NCBI GenBank assembly: GCA_018882825.1
Contig: VERC01000139.1
Coordinates: 1-6,470, forward strand
Reading direction: 5' to 3'
DNA length: 6,470 bases
From: Acidimicrobiia bacterium
GTDB taxonomy: Bacteria; Actinomycetota; Acidimicrobiia; Acidimicrobiales; Acidimicrobilacustridaceae
Shown here: piece by piece, positions 5,868 to 6,470 of the stretch
Position numbering within the stretch: the first letter of the stretch is position 1
Layout of the letters: each line of letters opens with the position of its first letter
The notes under the pieces: model-generated
Seen by the model: the letters and a program-made list of their open reading frames with translations, nothing else
Database searches by the model: none
Told to the model about the DNA's origin: nothing
Translations under genes and position numbers: made by a program

Positions 5868-6470
5868 GCGACTCGACCGACGCTCGCCGCTGGACCCTCG
5901 CCGACATCGGCGACCTCTCGGGGCGGGTCGCCGTGGTCACCGGCGCCAACTCCGGACTCGGTCTGCAGATCTCCATCGACCTGGCCGCGGCCGGTGCGCG
6001 AGTGGTGATGGCCTGTCGGAACCGTGACAAGGCGAACTCGGCGATCGCCGAAGTGCTGGCCACCGGACCGCGCGGCACCGCAGAGTTCCTCGAACTCGAC
6101 CTCGCCGACCTCGGCTCGGTGACCCGGGCCGTCGACGAGTTGGCCTCGCGCACCGACCGTCTCGACATCCTCGGCAACAACGCCGGTCTGATGGCCACCG
6201 ACCGCTCGCAGACGGCCGACGGGTTCGAGATGCAGTTCGGGGTCAACCACCTCGGCCACTTCGCCCTGACCGGACGCCTTCTCGATGCGCTGCGCGCCGG
6301 GTCACGCGTCGTCTCCGTCTCCTCGCAGGCCCACCGCATGGGTAAGATGAACTTCGACGACCTGATGGGTGATGGCAAGTACCGCACCTGGGGCGCCTAC
6401 GGCCAGAGCAAGCTGGCCAACCTGCTGTTCATGCGCGAATTGGCGGAGCGTCTTCGCGCAGCGGGCCTGC
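5864..6470 (+). CDS. Short-chain dehydrogenase/reductase, retinol dehydrogenase-like (partial at right edge)
   Basis: The frame starts at ATG 5864, overlapping the hydrolase stop (ATGA), and remains open to the right edge, giving 202 residues. A family member of this type is usually near 300 residues, so about a third is missing. Rossmann markers are present: VAVVTGANSGLGLQ (G27, G31, G33), the ACRNR segment (50-54) whose Arg residues favour NADP(H), ELDLADLGSV (78-86), and GNNAGLM (104-110). The catalytic residues are Ser154 in VVSVSSQAH, Y179 and K183 in YGQSKLAN. The 24-residue Ser-Tyr spacing with an inserted loop, and the YGQSKLANLLF signature, match the retinol dehydrogenase/WWOX/protochlorophyllide reductase-like branch rather than the FabG type. 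It would oxidise a hydroxyl or reduce a ketone/aldehyde, probably of a hydrophobic substrate. No clear Shine-Dalgarno sequence precedes the start, so translation probably depends on coupling to the hydrolase. Confidence 0.93.
   Translation, partial: MSDSTDARRWTLADIGDLSGRVAVVTGANSGLGLQISIDLAAAGARVVMACRNRDKANSAIAEVLATGPRGTAEFLELDLADLGSVTRAVDELASRTDRLDILGNNAGLMATDRSQTADGFEMQFGVNHLGHFALTGRLLDALRAGSRVVSVSSQAHRMGKMNFDDLMGDGKYRTWGAYGQSKLANLLFMRELAERLRAAGL

Overview
The window is very GC-rich, densely coding DNA with a strong preference for G or C at third codon positions, GTG as well as ATG starts, and ATGA stop/start overlaps. This points to a high-GC actinobacterium. The protein style (an amidohydrolase opening with SADDHIVEPPD, a pnbA-like carboxylesterase, an RDH-like SDR) suits free-living or environmental Acidimicrobiia or Mycobacteriales-type lineages. 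That placement is an inference from sequence character, not a database match.

The layout is two divergent gene clusters meeting at a 122-bp intergenic region (2301-2422). Leftward on the minus strand run a class II aldolase/adducin-like protein (2300 to 1479), an amidohydrolase of the ACMSD/decarboxylase-like family 2 (1468 to 203), and the first 60 codons of a VOC/glyoxalase-fold protein (180 to the left edge). Gaps are 10 and 22 bp, so these look like one operon. Rightward on the plus strand run a type-B carboxylesterase (2423-3901), an aldo/keto reductase (3913-4953), an alpha/beta-hydrolase (4950-5867) and a short-chain dehydrogenase cut by the right edge (5864-6470). The last three are joined by two 4-bp ATGA overlaps, and the first two are 11 bp apart, so this is a second operon.

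All seven genes encode soluble small-molecule enzymes: two serine hydrolases, two NAD(P)H-dependent carbonyl/alcohol oxidoreductases, two metal-dependent C-C or C-N lyase/hydrolase types, and one metal-dependent VOC protein. Together they look like a catabolic cluster for an ester- or carbonyl-bearing organic compound, plausibly aromatic or terpenoid/steroid-like. The substrate cannot be read from the sequence. The shared intergenic region carries a 19-bp imperfect palindrome (2366-2384) flanked by further CCGATG half-site-like words, which is the best candidate for a common operator. No regulator, transporter, mobile element, RNA gene or CRISPR array lies within the window, and no gene-free stretch exceeds 122 bp. 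I see an ordinary catabolic locus with some active-site variations worth checking, not an obviously new class of system.
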